Shown here piece by piece: positions 35,503-48,600 of a stretch of DNA of 64,000 nucleotides (position 1 is the first letter of the stretch; the number at the start of each line of letters is the position of its first letter). Under the pieces are notes generated by a model. The model made no database searches, had not been told where the DNA came from, and worked only from the letters and a program-made list of their open reading frames with translations. The DNA lies in assembly GCF_000150705.2 (NCBI RefSeq), contig NW_015440967.1, positions 310,001-374,000 on the forward strand, in the 5' to 3' direction. The translations under genes were made by a program, and so were the position numbers. Source of the stretch: Paracoccidioides lutzii Pb01. Its lineage: Eukaryota > Ascomycota > Eurotiomycetes > Onygenales > Ajellomycetaceae.

Positions 35503-36685
35503 ATGGCTGCTGCCATAAGCAACCTCTTGTGCAGGGCTCTACTCTACGGTATATATACTCAGTCCTTCAATTCAATCCATTCCATGCCTCTTAGCAGCGA
35601 CTGATGTATTCTTCTCCTCGTGCATAGTTCCCGGATCCTCACAGCGCATGCTGGATAAATCGCGCTCCCTGATTGCCGACTGCGTAGCCTACGATCTCGA
35701 AGACAGCGTAACTCCTACGATGAAGGAGGAAGCCCGTGTCCTCGTTCGCAATGCCATTAACCATCCCTTACCCTCCGGAATAAAGGAGCGCGCAGTGCGC
35801 ATAAATGCCGTCAGCAGCGGTCTTGCCCTAGCTGACCTTACTGAAGTGGTACGTAGAGCGCATCACTGCTAACCAATCACCCCTCCCCCCTCCACGGGTT
35901 TCTTCCCCACACCCCCAAAAACCGGTGTGTGTGTGTGTGTGTGGGAAATGCATGACTAGATACTCACCAAACCCAACGCCCAGCTTCAATCCCCAAACCT
36001 AACCACCCTCGTCGTCCCCAAAGTCGATTCAGCCTCCGACCTCCACTTCATTTCCGACGTAATATCCCACACCCGCTCCACCGCCAAACCAACCCACTCA
36101 AACCCAACCCCTTCCCAAAACCCTCCCGTAACCATCCTCGCCCTAATTGAAAGCGCCAAATCAATCATCAACCTCCCCCAAATCTGCTCCGCAACCCCAA
36201 CCCAACTATCCGGCCTCATCTTCGCCGCAGCAGACTTCTCCAAAGACCTAAGCATAACCCAAACCCCGTCTCTGACCGAATTCCTCTACGCGCGCTCTGC
36301 AATCGTCACTGCCGCCCGCGCCTTCAATCTCCCCTTCACAATCGACCTAGTGTGCACGGACTTCAAGACGCCTGCTGTTCTGGAGGAAGAGGCGCTGAAT
36401 GGCAAGCGGATGGGGTTCAATGGAAAGCAGTGTATTCATCCATCGCAGTTGGAAGTGGTGCAGCGGATTTTTAGCCCTGAGGAGAAGGAGGTGGAGTGGG
36501 CTGTTAGGGTTGTCGTGGCGGATTCGAAGGCAGCGGAGAGTGGGAGGGGAGCATGGACGTTGGATGGCATGATGATTGATGTACCTGTTGTCGAGAGGGC
36601 GAAGGGAATTGTGAGGAAGGCGGAGCTTTGTGGGATTGATGTGCCAACGTTGAGGGAGAGGTTTGCAGGGGAGGAACCGCAGTAG
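35503..36685 (+). CDS. HpcH/HpaI aldolase / citrate lyase beta-like protein (CLYBL/CitE family)
   Basis: A TIM-barrel lyase that splits or forms a short 3-hydroxyacyl-CoA such as citramalyl- or malyl-CoA. Exons 35503-35548, 35628-35848 and 35984-36685 give 322 residues. The joined start reads LLYVPGSSQRMLDKS, with the Arg of the CoA site. YDLEDSVTP carries the acidic metal/phosphate site, LALIESAKSIINLPQI the catalytic Glu region, and GLIFAAADFSKDLSI the Mg2+ Asp. NGKQCIHPSQLEVVQRIF is the substrate-binding loop. The C-terminal lid (about 250-322) is present. No PTS1 is seen at the end (EEPQ) and no clear presequence at the start. Its location beside an acyl-CoA dehydrogenase and an enoyl-CoA hydratase suggests a role in acid breakdown, but this is inference. 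Confidence 0.9.
35924..35942. repeat. (GT)n microsatellite in an intron of the CitE-like gene
   Basis: About nine GT units lie within the intron 35849-35983. They do not affect coding. Confidence 0.85.
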
Positions 36686-37354
36686 GAATTTCGAGGCTGG
36701 GTATATGATACGATGGTTAGTTAGGGAAACATGTTCATCCACTGTACGAGGGACACATTGGCTATTTAGCTGAAGCGTATAAAATTTTTGTTGAGTGATA
36801 ATATCACTATTTATTACATAGATGGTGAGATAGTTTTGACTAAAACTAACCATGATTCTAGGTAAATTACTCATAAGAGCTAATAACAGGAATAACCGGG
36901 AAAAAACTATCTCATATTCAATGTGAAGTCATGTCTCTTGATACATTCAATGTATATTTGACCAGAGCCTTATCCCACGGCAAGCCTACACAGGTAAGCA
37001 GCCCAGCCAAACAACCCGGGAACACCAGATACTGTTGGAAATACTGCTTCAGGTTGCAAATTTATGCGGCCCAACCACACTACACATCATGCACTCTGGA
37101 GATCCTATGGGTTACGGTTGGCTTTCTCTTTGCCGCACTCCCCGCCCAATCCTCTTCTCATGAGATCTCTTCAATATCTTGCCATATGAGCATTCCCGAA
37201 GTTGTAGCATCAAGAGCGTCTTCGATGATCCAAAATTAATATCGCAATGGTAAGTGACATGTCATGATATTTGTTACGGCTGGTGAATTGCATGCGGCCA
37301 AAAATAAAAGCGAAATGCTAAGGACAGATGACAGCAGTAATGTTGGGGAACGGA
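36686..37354. other. Convergent spacer
   Basis: About 0.67 kb between the 3' ends of the CitE-like gene and the CCCH/Smr gene; no other feature is supported. Confidence 0.5.
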
Positions 37355-39691
37355 TCACTCTTCTTCTTTCTTAGAAGCATCATCTCTCTTTAACAGCTGA
37401 ATCTTACCCATAGTAAGGACCGGGGGGGCGGAACTATCAGCAGTCACGGCACCTTCATCGCCAGCCGGGCTTTTACCATCCCCAGACGGACCCTCTCCAT
37501 GAGACTTGGCAGAAAGCACACTGCGGTCAGAGCTCGTCAGGTCGATTCCAAGAACACCACCAATATACCCACCACGCTCACCTGGGACATTAAATTCCCG
37601 AAAAACATAGCCCCATTCATTCAGCCATGCCTTGACTGCCTTTCCAACTTTGTCTTTGCCATTTTTACTTTGATGGCCGGTACCGGTGATGGTATAGAGG
37701 ACTCGTCGACCGAGCTTCGCATGCTCAACCAGGACACTTTCTAGATATTCAATTGCTTCCCCAGGGTGCAGGCCGTGAAGGTCAACGTACAGCTCGTCAT
37801 CATTGCCACCCATATGTTTATTCCGCTCATCGTAAAGGTGACGGGCTGCCTCACGGTGGGAACGACGCATGGCTTCATTCTCAGCCTGTCCGCGGAGGGA
37901 CAAGACTTTGGCTGCACGCATGTCGTTTCGGTTCCAAGCTTGTGCGGCACTGATAGCATTTTATTGTCAGGGTTCGTGTGGATAGGGCAAGAAAATAAAC
38001 AGTAACATACCTCTGCAAGAATTTATTTCGCACGTTACCATGAGTAATGGCATCGTAGCGGTGTTTGATATATTGTTGATTGGTACGTTTTCCCGGTTCA
38101 AGCCAGGGGATACGTTTTGGGGCAGGGATTGCTTGGGCTGCGGCACTATTTTCGTGGCTTGCAGCAGAGGTACGATTAGATATTGGAGTACCTTTGCGAC
38201 TAACGGGGCCTGGAGAGGGAGACATGCGGACGACATCAGCCAAGGATGAAGGATTGTTCTCCTTGTGTGCAGAATTGTCCCGGTGATTCCCATGTCCGCG
38301 TTTCCCATGGTGTTTCTTTCCGGCACCCTTGACGGCGGACAAGGTGGGAAACGCCTCGGGATCATCGACCGGCGGAGCGGCAGGATTTATTTCACGATGC
38401 TGATGTCGGCTTGTTGGTCGAGAGTGCGGGCGCGATGCCTGACCTAAGGCACTGTTCTTGTTCCTGAAATTTGGGGAAGATGTGCCATGGGACTGGCCTG
38501 CGTGCTTGCGTTGATATGGACTTAGCCAGGATTCTATATTCGAAGGTTGGAGAGCGGGGAAAGCCTCATAGTTATCCTGTAACTGGTATGCTTGTTGAGA
38601 ATTATCAACGAGCCCACCCATATTAGCACCATTCTGGTCGTTCATAGTTAATGCGCCAACCAAGGCAGATGGATCATGAGAAAATGGGCAGCCTTCACCA
38701 GCAAGGCAGCTACCAGACAACCAATATCTATTATCGCATTAGCTACAGATACCTTATTTAACGCCTCAGATAAAAACACTTACTTGCAAACATGGCTAGT
38801 TAAATCATGGCTAAATCGACAGTCAGCCCTAAGACACTGTCCGGTCGACAACCAGTATTTGCACACCGCGGGGCTTCGTGTCTGACCAGAAGGTGTGACA
38901 GGGCGAAGTTTGTCCGCTGCCATCGATTTTCCTACTAGGGTCCTTGCGCCATTGCCGGCTGTCGTAGCCTTTGCGCTTTCTTGTTCCGTTAGCGAAGCAA
39001 TTGTGGCCCCCAGGTCGTATCCGTTGGCTTCAAGAGCTTGCTCAATCTCTTCGTTTGTCCTACCATCCCCGAGAACGGACCTGAGGATATCATATGGACT
39101 CATATCTGGTGGCGCAACACATTCTGGGGCAGCTCCGCTCAACCCAGTTGACGAAGCCACACTCCCGGCATCGTCGTTCACAAGCCAATCCACATTGTCA
39201 CTTCCGTAATCTCCATAGATTTCAGGAGGAGGCGTATTATCCGAAAACTCATAGGAATTGAGACTTGGACTGTGGGGAATAGGCTGGGCCAGTGCAAGAC
39301 GCGGTGAAGGGCGAGGAGACGAAAAGGGGGATGCGGTAACCGACCGGGGCGGACGGGGGAACCCTCCACGCGGCACAGGAAATCCGGGGGGGGGAGCAGG
39401 GCTTGTTCCTGAATTGGAGGAAGGGGATAGGGGAGTGGCTGCACGCGGGATTTGCCAGGGAGCTGGCGAGGCACGGCGGATGACAGTATGGCGGAAAGGA
39501 GGAGAGGTGTCAGGCTTAGTCGAGGTGCGATGACGCCACAGAACATCCAAGACCGCGTTCTCGAGGGAGCTGCCTAGCAAAGAGGGCTTCTGGCGTAGGA
39601 GTTCCTCTAGCTTCTCGACCTTCGCTTCCTCTTCTGTGGACTCGTCTTCGAGGATTGGCAGACAAAGCTCATATATCTCCTCTGGAACCAT
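37355..39691 (-). CDS. CCCH zinc-finger protein with DUF1771 and Smr nuclease domain
   Basis: Minus-strand exons 39691-38784, 38727-38011 and 37949-37355 give 739 residues. Order of parts: a Pro/Ser-rich disordered region (about 60-180); a CUE/HBS1-N-like helical segment (ILRSVLGDGRTNEEIEQALE, GYDLGATIASL); then tandem CCCH fingers CKYWLSTGQCLRADCRFSH and CKYWLSGSCLAGEGCPFSH. Low-complexity sequence follows, then DUF1771 (AAQAWNRNDMRAAKVLSLRG) and an Smr domain with VDLHGLHPGEA and TGTGHQSKNG. Smr domains with D-x-H are RNA endonucleases; yeast Cue2, which pairs ubiquitin-binding with Smr, cuts mRNA at stalled ribosomes. A similar no-go-decay role is plausible but inferred. An in-frame ATG 54 nt upstream (39745) is an alternative start, though a CAG lies between and could be a splice acceptor. 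Confidence 0.88.
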
Positions 39692-41247
39692 TATTTCTGA
39701 AAGGGGGTAGAGGGTAACAACACCTCGTTTTGGGATACGTAGCACTGGCTAAGGACACGGCGCAGAGGATGTAAGTGAGTTTTCTCAACCACAGAGGAAG
39801 TGACAGAGTCTGTCAATAAGAGTACAGATGGTTCATGGTTTCAGCAAGAAATGGGATGACCAGACGAGGATGACGCGGAGGGGATGCGAAAAAGTATTTG
39901 AGATGGTGGCTGAGCGGAGGAATCGTGGAGGACAGCCTGGTTACATGGCACAGCTCACTGCAGTGAAAGAGCCAACGGGAAACAACGGCGCATTAAGGAG
40001 AGTTATAGAAGCAAAAGAAAGGGATAAGTACATCTATGAACTCTTATATATACAGCAGTATACCACGATGGGTGGGGACGGCGGTGACGAGGCGAGACAG
40101 TGATGGAAGAAGGTTGAAGTTGGAGGGGGGATGGGAGATCGTGGCGGAGAAAGTTGGGGATGTGGCTTTAGGAGAAGGCAACCTTGGGACCCCATCTTCA
40201 CAATCTTCACTGTAACAAGAAGAGGGGAGCAAATACATATACACGGATCATTGAGAATGTCAAGCATTGAAGAAAGGGGATATCGAATGTTGCAACCACT
40301 CGTCCTCAAATTCTCACTGCTATTCAGATATTAACCATAAATATAGAATGAAATATTTAGGCTCATTGAACGTGCTGATCCCCATCTCTTGAGCAACACT
40401 CGCATAAAAGTTGGGTATCACGTCCCAAGGTTTTCCTCCACACGGTTTTCCTCCACACGGCAACTGAACAATCGGGAGACGTAATTAAATATATCCCTTG
40501 AGTTCAAATACTAAAATAAGCACAGAGTTTGAGAAAATTAAGGATGAATGATCCATCCTTCATACCTTATACAGTGAGCAATTATTTAACCCCATGATGC
40601 GATCAAATGTTTATGAAAATATGATATATACAGCAGAAGAATAAACCAACGGCGAATGGGCTGACGAATCAGCCCCTGCGGGCAGTTGTTTAGTTTGGAG
40701 AACCTGAAATTAATAAGACGATCAAACGCAGGCTACCAGAATCGAGCGTCAGCGCACAGCCAGGCTGATGCTGACGAGCCATGAGTCGTGGATCGCTTAT
40801 TTGTCAGGATACGAAACGAGGATAAAAGGTTGTGAGAGAGGCATTTGACCTTCTTTTTATATCTGTAACCAGTTAAATAATATCTTTTAGAATAAAAAGA
40901 TTGTCCTGTTCCATCTCCACTGTTTACTCATTAACTTATAGTTTGGCCTACTATACCGCGCTTCCCCCCGTTTCTAGACGCCGCCGCCGCCGCATCCTTC
41001 TGCCTGCTCAGGTTCTCCACAGCCCTGCGACCAGAAAAGCCCCGTCTCCAGCTGCCAACTACTACTTGAAGAAACGCCGTAACACTTTAAAACACCGCTC
41101 TCTGCCCTTCTGATATAACTATATGGCTGTGTCAACTTCCGATTACATCATTATACGAGCTGAATGATCCGACAATAAACATATCCCCAAACATCCGTGG
41201 ATGAGTCGGAACCTGAATCCTCCCCCAATTGCCGAACTCTCTGAGAG
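39692..41247. promoter_or_regulatory. Divergent upstream region, CCCH/Smr gene and TVP38
   Basis: About 1.55 kb between two start codons; both promoters must lie here. A direct 15-bp duplication (GGTTTTCCTCCACAC twice) lies at 40429-40458. No other feature is supported. Confidence 0.45.
40429..40458. repeat. 15-bp tandem duplication
   Basis: Two perfect adjacent copies of GGTTTTCCTCCACAC in non-coding sequence. Confidence 0.85.
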
Positions 41248-42817
41248 ATGTCTGCGGACCGCTCTCCAACTGAAAATGCTCTCTCTACCCCTCCGATCAC
41301 AGATATAGACGGATCCCTGTCTCCCACATTAGAATCCTTCCGCCCGCCATGGACCCAGCCGCACTCAAGTCTCTCCGGCTCCTCCAGGAGGAGGAGGTCT
41401 TCGATTTTTACTGTCCCCCCTGCCTCCCTGCGGGATTCATCGATAATCAACATAAAACAGTTCTGCCAACGTGTCTCTCGTAGATTTGGGAAGATGACTC
41501 TTCTGCAGAAAATTGGCACTGTGCTGGCCACTATCGGGCTTATTTTACTGGGTGTAGGTTTCGTGATTCTGACAGGGCAGATATTTAAGTGGTTAGAGCC
41601 TGTGGCGGAGGACTGGGAGAGCTCTAAACTTGCATACTTCGCCGTGTGGATATGCACATTTATAGTCTCTTTCCCCCCGCTGGTTGGTTGGTCGACTGTC
41701 GGGACCGTTGCAGGGTTTATCTTTGGTGTTTGGAAAGGGTATGTCAAACTTTTGGAACGATAAACGGTTTCCCCCTTTTATTTGAAATACGATACTGACC
41801 CCCTCATTCACAGATGGTTCATATTCTCAATCGGAACTGTAATCGGATCAACATGTTCATTCATCGTCTCCCGAACCCTCCTCTCCTCTTTTGTCCACCG
41901 ATTAATGAAACACGACAAACGCTTTGCCGCTCTCGCTCTGACCCTCAAATACGATGGACTGAAGCTTCTATGTATGATAAGACTTTGCCCGCTACCCTAT
42001 TCCATATGTAACGGGGCCATCTCCACGTTCCCCACAGTCCATCCCCTCATGTACGGCCTTGCTACCGCAATCATATCCCCAAGGCTGCTAGTCCCGACCT
42101 TCATCGGCAGCAGACTGCGCATCCTAGCGCAGAACGGTGAGACGATGAGCGCAGGCTCAAAGGCAATCAATATTGTTAGCATTTTGGCTAGCATGGCCGT
42201 GGGTATCTTCACTGCATGGTACATATATAGGAAGTACGTAAAAGCCGCAGCTCCAGTGTCATATATCTAATTCCATATACCCAATTGCTCTTCTTCTTCT
42301 TCTTCTTCTTCTTCTTCTTCTTCTTCTTCTTTTTTATTTTTATTTTATTTTTTTTAATTGCTTTTTACGTTGTTGCATAATAAATGCTCCCCAAACTCTA
42401 TTCTTTAAAACAGTAAACTAACTTTGAAATTTTCACATCGCAAAAAGTACCCTCGCCCGTTCTAAACAGCTCGAAGCTGAAGAGAGAACTAACAACAGCA
42501 TCCGACAATCCCAGTCCAGCAATCTGCCTCACCTCCAGCCGCCGCATGTCTTCTCTGACGACCCGGATGAAATCGCCACTGCAGAACTTGGTGAGGACGA
42601 GGAAGCACGCATTGGCTTCCTCGCCGACAATGCTGCTGGTAATAATTACGATATGGGCGTGGACATTGATGACGACCACGTCGCCATTGACCCTGTGGGA
42701 TACCACGATGATTTTACGGATAATGACTCTGATGTCTTTGATGATGGGGATGAGGGTGGAGATGGAGATGGTCACGTTGAGGCGTATAGTTTACATCGGC
42801 ATGTAGAGTCGAAATAG
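41248..42817 (+). CDS. TVP38: Golgi membrane protein Tvp38 (TMEM64 / SNARE-associated DedA-like family)
   Basis: Integral Golgi membrane protein of the VTT/DedA superfamily, several members of which act as lipid scramblases. Exons 41248-41738, 41814-42233 and 42448-42817 give 426 residues. A basic Ser-rich cytosolic start is followed by a membrane helix (about 88-110), then SFPPLVGWSTVGTVAGFIFG. The VTT core contains FSIGTVIGSTCSFIVSRTLL, LKLLCMIRLCPLPYSICNGA and PRLLVPTFIGSRLR, the re-entrant loop region with the conserved Arg-x-x-Pro. The tail is long and acidic (EDEEARIGFLADN, many Asp). The exon 3 acceptor at 42446-42447 was chosen because it restores ARSKQLEAEER after the last helix. The intron before it carries a CTT microsatellite. 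Confidence 0.92.
42289..42330. repeat. (CTT)n microsatellite in TVP38 intron 2
   Basis: About fourteen CTT units lie in the intron 42234-42447 and lengthen its pyrimidine-rich part without touching the exon. Confidence 0.9.
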
Positions 42818-45654
42818 AGATTGTTTGACTGTGTGTAGTATGTATGGTGCATGTGCTTTATCTTATTGGGATTTCATATATGGTTGTTTGCATCAAAGGC
42901 GGACTCTAGATATTTTCTATTCCGTTGCATGTTATGTAGCTATTACATTGTCATTGTTTGAAACACACAGATGGGAAGGATAATCATACCTTCTTTTGCA
43001 TGTATGTTGATTCAGAACGTGCTTGGATTTTCTTTGTTTTGTCAAATGGGCTTGTTGGAAATGCCTTGGTAAATTCCTCTTTGATAGAAGTGTCAATAAC
43101 GGGTTTCATTTTAAGATTCGGTCAGAACCAAACGTCCATCTTGCCATGATTCTCAGCTGGTTCATCCATGACCGTCACGAACGTGACCCTATTCAATTCC
43201 AACTGTATTACGGAGCTCTGTCTCGAAATGTGAACTAGAGAAGTTCTATTCCCACATTTCCGCCTTAACCTATTGGTGGTATGACGGCGCCTTTCCTCTT
43301 GTCATCTGGCAGCTAGCCAGATGAATGGGTTAATTCTGCATACGCTTCAGATGGTGCCGCTGGCTTGGTTCGTTCGTTTTTCTTTGCAAACTGTAAAAGC
43401 ACGAGGTACTTCTGCTCAATGCACAGGAGTTGAGATGAGGCAATTGCGAGATTCACCAGCATGCTTCAAGATGGGCAAGGACTTGGAAAAAACACCCCCA
43501 TTAAGAAAATCCTAAAATAAAGAGGATTGATGGGAATGTAAACAATAACATTTGAATATTTGAGGATGCAGGAACGAAGCTTCCGAAGGAACTCAGAAAA
43601 GATGCTGATTGATGAGGAGCTTCAATCGATCTTGAAAACTGTTGATTGCTTGAATATCCCTTCTGAAAATCTGAAGAGCTTATTCTGCAGGATGAGGCGG
43701 TGGATATCACAACGCTACTTGAGTTATCGGCGTCTTTCAGACATATATACTCATTCAGTTCCGACTGAAGGCAAACGATTCAGCCAGGAACCATAAAACT
43801 TCCTGAACAAAAAGTTACCCGAGCACGGATATCTGGTCTTCAGTTGTGGTCAACATTGCTTTCACACCCTACACACCCAGTTGGCCATGTATTATTAAGC
43901 TGTCCTCACTAAACCCCCTTTTGAATTCGGAGATAGACGACGTCTCATCGTCTAGGTAGTTTGTGTAATCGGATCTTTCATACTCACGGACGGGTCGAAA
44001 CAGGAAACTGTGTCAGGATAGGAACATATATGGTATGAACATATATTTAAGTCATATAATGGGTGCAATTGATACCCTGACGACTTCATTAATATGCTTC
44101 GCCGTCACCGAGTCTAGTGAAAAACACTTCAACTGGAATAGGGCTTGACACCGCCAAAAATTTGTTTTGAATGTAATGCTTAATGCATCTGTAGAGGTGT
44201 TCCCGTTTCATAGTACGGTTGAGACTTAAACAAGCAAGAGGAAACCAGTTTTTAACTATCTCCAGATTATTCTTCCTGAAGATATCGTGCGGCACTAGGT
44301 CATATCGCAGGTACTAGAATCGCATGACTGCATGGAGGAATACATTGTGTGTACTGGACTAGCTTAGCTCGTCGAGATCTAAATATATAGTTATATGTAT
44401 CAGTGGGCACTGCGGCTACCCGAATCAACATGCCCGCCCCATGCAAAAAGTTTTAGACCTCATCCTAGCTAAGCTAATTCAAGACACACGACAACGTTAT
44501 CTTGCTACAGTATTAGACTTCTCGGCAAAAAGGCCCCAAATCGCCAATACATAGTCTATAAAGTACTTGGACTAAGGAACGAGCACAGTTCCATCGGGGT
44601 CACCTGACATCCCTAACGTAACATAACTGCGGGCAATGATCTCCTAAGCGGGTGCGCGGAAACAGCCGTGGGGGGGAGTGGACGTGGAGAAAAGGGTGTG
44701 AGTGGAAACAACATGGTTTTTCAATGTTAAGGAGCATGGCGCAAAAGATTGATAATTAACGTATTTCACCATTGACGTTGGGCAACCTACTACCATAACG
44801 GAGTAGTTAGTCTAGTTTAGTGACCATTAAAATATATTCAGATATTCAGCAATCATGAATGCAAACCAACTTGTTTTGACTACTTCAGTCATTGAAAATC
44901 AGATCAAGTCACTGAAAACTACCAGACTGTATGATATCCTCTCCTTCAATTTGAGTCTGTATAATTTATGCTATTCGCAGTACAGAGCCCGTGTACAACA
45001 CCTAAGGCCAAGCAAGTCGGATGACTAATAAATTTTATATCACGTGGGTAAGTGGGCCCAAGTAAGTCGAAATCGTTATACCAATTTACAAACGGGTTCT
45101 GACAGGAGACAAAGTAGTTCCTGAGAGAAAACCACACAACACAGTTCTTCACCATGTTCCATTGTCCCTATTGACGGAGGAGGCGGTCTCCATGTTCGCT
45201 CTGCCATATGCGTGGAGTCTCGTCGAAGGTAAGTGACCCCTCTCCCCCACATGAACGTCTCTCACATTGATACATCCCTTTCTCCTATTTTATATTGCAT
45301 CGGAAGCCGACAAATGCATTAACATATATTATTACAACCATTATCTGACTTCATTTCATAGGAACTGGAAAGATACTGGAGAATCAATCGGTCCATATAC
45401 CCATTTCTGACCCATTGGTGGTCGTTCTCTACATATCACGATGATCATGACAAGATCCACCAACACATGGTTTCCACCGGCGCATTAAGAAACACCACCA
45501 GGGGCCGTTTCGTAGGCACAAGTATCGGCGCCTGCTCGAGTCGTGTTTATCCTAGTTTGTGTACAGGGGTTGTTGAATCAACACCAGAAACATCACGCAT
45601 CCTATTTTTCCCGTCGCTCTTTGTCGGCCTCTGTACCTTGTCACCATTTTCGGA
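42818..45654. other. Spacer and upstream region of the LSD1-type gene
   Basis: About 2.8 kb. No protein gene is supported; a 78-codon frame at 43560-43796 is hydrophilic but unrecognised. Good splice signals (GTAAGT at 45229, TTTCATAG ending 45361) suggest a 5'-untranslated intron of the downstream gene. Confidence 0.45.
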
Positions 45655-48600
45655 ATGTCTGAGAATTTGCCCACGGAAACTCACAACTCTCCGGAGTTAG
45701 CCAAGGCTGCTGTTTTTGAAGAAGGCTCGTTGAAGGACATGTTACATGTCACCCAAGAGGATGAGACGCAGGCCTACGCTCCTCCTACCATTAACGACAC
45801 TGTCACAAATGTTGCGAGATCAAAACCCCTTGTATTGGAGCAGCAGATACGGGATTTCGATGATCAATTACTCCAAAAACAGGAGCAATTCAATGCTAAT
45901 GTGAATTCATTTTCGAAGGAGACCCGAATATCCTCAGTTACAGATTCTCTGGAGTATGGATCACATGATACGACCCGTTTGTCGCGGGATCGGGATATCT
46001 TTACAGAAGGGAGCCACCACAACACCCCAACTGGTTCGATGACTTCAGCGTCCCTTATGTCTCCTTTGCCCCCACTTAAATCTACCGGTTCCGGTGCAAC
46101 GTCAAATAACAACTTGAAACCCGGGGATACACCAAAGAGTCAAACTGGCGAGCCGAATTCAGACTACAGTAAATACAGACCAAGGTCATCGATCCCTGCA
46201 CGTCTCTCAGCATCCACCTATGCCCAGCAATGTATCGCTGCAGCTCATGCCTCGCGCCTCAATCCATACGCGCTGCACCAAGGCGAACAGAACTTGTTGC
46301 AGGATGATCTTTGCCACCTTCACGTTACTGTATATCTTAACATTCGCAACGGAATCCTTCGACTGTGGACAAGAAATCCAATGGTTAGTGTTACAAGAGA
46401 AGAAGCGCTTGGCTGTGCAAAGGACATTAGGTGGATGAATCTTGCCTCTGTTGCGTACGACTGGCTCATTCGCAATGGGTATATTAATTTTGGGTGTGTC
46501 GATATTCCAAAATCCATAATTGCCTCCAAGAGAGGCCGGAGGAAGGATGGACCAACCGTAGTCATAGTAGGAGCGGGTATGGCAGGTTTGGGTTGCGCCA
46601 GACAACTTCAAGGACTGTTTCAGCAATACCCGGATGTTACTACTTCGCCAAGAGTGATTTTATTGGAAGGCCGTAAAAGGATAGGCGGACGCATATACTC
46701 ACACCCTCTCACATCCCTACAGTCAAATACATTGCCAAAAGGTCTACGATCCACTGCAGAAATGGGAGCTCAGATTGTTGTGGGTTTCGACCATGGAAAT
46801 CCGCTGGATCCGATTATCCGTGCGCAGCTTGCTCTTCGATACCACCTGCTACGGGATATCTCAACTATTTACGACGTTGATGGTACTCCCGTTGACGAGT
46901 TAAGGGATGCAATGGTTGAGAAGCTTTATAATGATATTCTCGACCGCTCCGGAGCTTACCGTCACAAGGCAGTTATTGCCCCTGCAGCAGAAGGTGATAG
47001 GGAGCTTATAGATTTGGGTCGTGACTCATCGGCAGATGATGGACTCACCGTTAGGCAATATGAAGAAGCTACGGCCTCGGGCACAATCGGATTGCTGCTT
47101 CCCACCAAACGTGTTGGAAGGGGTGTTAGCCACAAGACAGCGAATATTAAAACTTCCTCTGGTGTTCTGCTATCAGACCTTGGGGCAACCAATAACCACT
47201 CAGCGGCTGTCGCATGTCAGGCAATGGGATGGAAGTTAAGAAATGGTGTTACGAGCCATGATTCCATATTTTTAAATGGGATTGCAGCAAAAACAAAAAC
47301 CCAATCGTTGGGCGCAGTCATGGACGATGGCATAAGGCAATACCAAAAGCTCTTGCCGCTGACACCCAGGGATATGAGGTTGTTAAATTGGCATTTCGCT
47401 AATCTCGAATATGCTAATGCCGCCAACGTTGGCAAGCTCAGCTTGTCAGGTTGGGATCAGGATATGGGTAGTGAGTTTGAAGGCGAACATGCGCAGGTTG
47501 TTGGGGGCTACCAACAAGTTCCGAGGGGGCTTTGGAATTTGCCGGATAAGCTTGATGTTCGAACCAATAAGTGCGTGACGAAGATAACTTACGATCCGCG
47601 AGGAGCCTCGAGTCATAAAACCGCCGTCCATTGTGAGGATGGTGAAATAATCCACGCAGATAAAATTGTCTTCACCGCTCCCCTGGGCGTTCTCAAAAAG
47701 GAGTTTATCAAATTTGAGCCACCTCTTCCCCAATGGAAAACCGGTGCTGTTAACAGACTTGGTTTTGGGACCATGAACAAGGTTATCCTCGTGTTTGAGA
47801 AGCCGTTTTGGGACGTAGAGAGGGATATGTTTGGTCTCCTTCGAGAACCAACGGTACAAAACAGCTTGTCCCAAGCGGATTACAGCCGAAATCGTGGCAG
47901 ATTTTATCTGTTCTGGAACTGCATCAAGACCACTGGATTACCGGTGCTGATCGCGCTAATGGCTGGCGATGCCGCACACCAAGCTGAAGCGATGACCGAC
48001 ACTGAAATTCTGGGTGAAGTCACATCACAACTTCGTAATATTTTCAAGGAGGTTGCTGTACCAGATCCCTTGGAGACTATTATCACACGCTGGGGCAAGG
48101 ATAAGTTCGCCAATGGCAGCTATTCCTACGTTGGCACCGAAGCACTGCCTGGCGATTATGACCTTATGGCCAAGCCAATTGGAAATCTATACTTCGCTGG
48201 TGAGGCTACATGCGGTACTCATCCGGCCACCGTGCATGGAGCATATCTCTCCGGGCTACGTGCAGCATCCGAAATACTTGAATCCATCATTGGACCCATT
48301 ACTTTTCCCAAGCCGCTGGTTCTCGCCAAATGCAAAAAAACAAACAACGCTCCCCTCACAGCCATGGACAGCACCTCTATCAACGGCAGCACAGTCAACG
48401 GACGAAAACGAAAAGCATTACTTCCAGAATCCCCAGCAGAAAAACCAGCCGCTCCCCCCCGATCAAACAATTCTTTCCCATCCGCATCCTCCGTTCGTGA
48501 AGCTTACGACAAAGCAATGTGGGACGCAATCATCAAGGAACTTGGCCCGGCTGAACCACGACCAGCCAAGAAGCCCCTGAATCCATTCTTGCTCTACCAG

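Noticed and set aside
43560..43796. 78-codon hydrophilic frame
   Set aside because: No recognised family, no splice extension; too weak to annotate.
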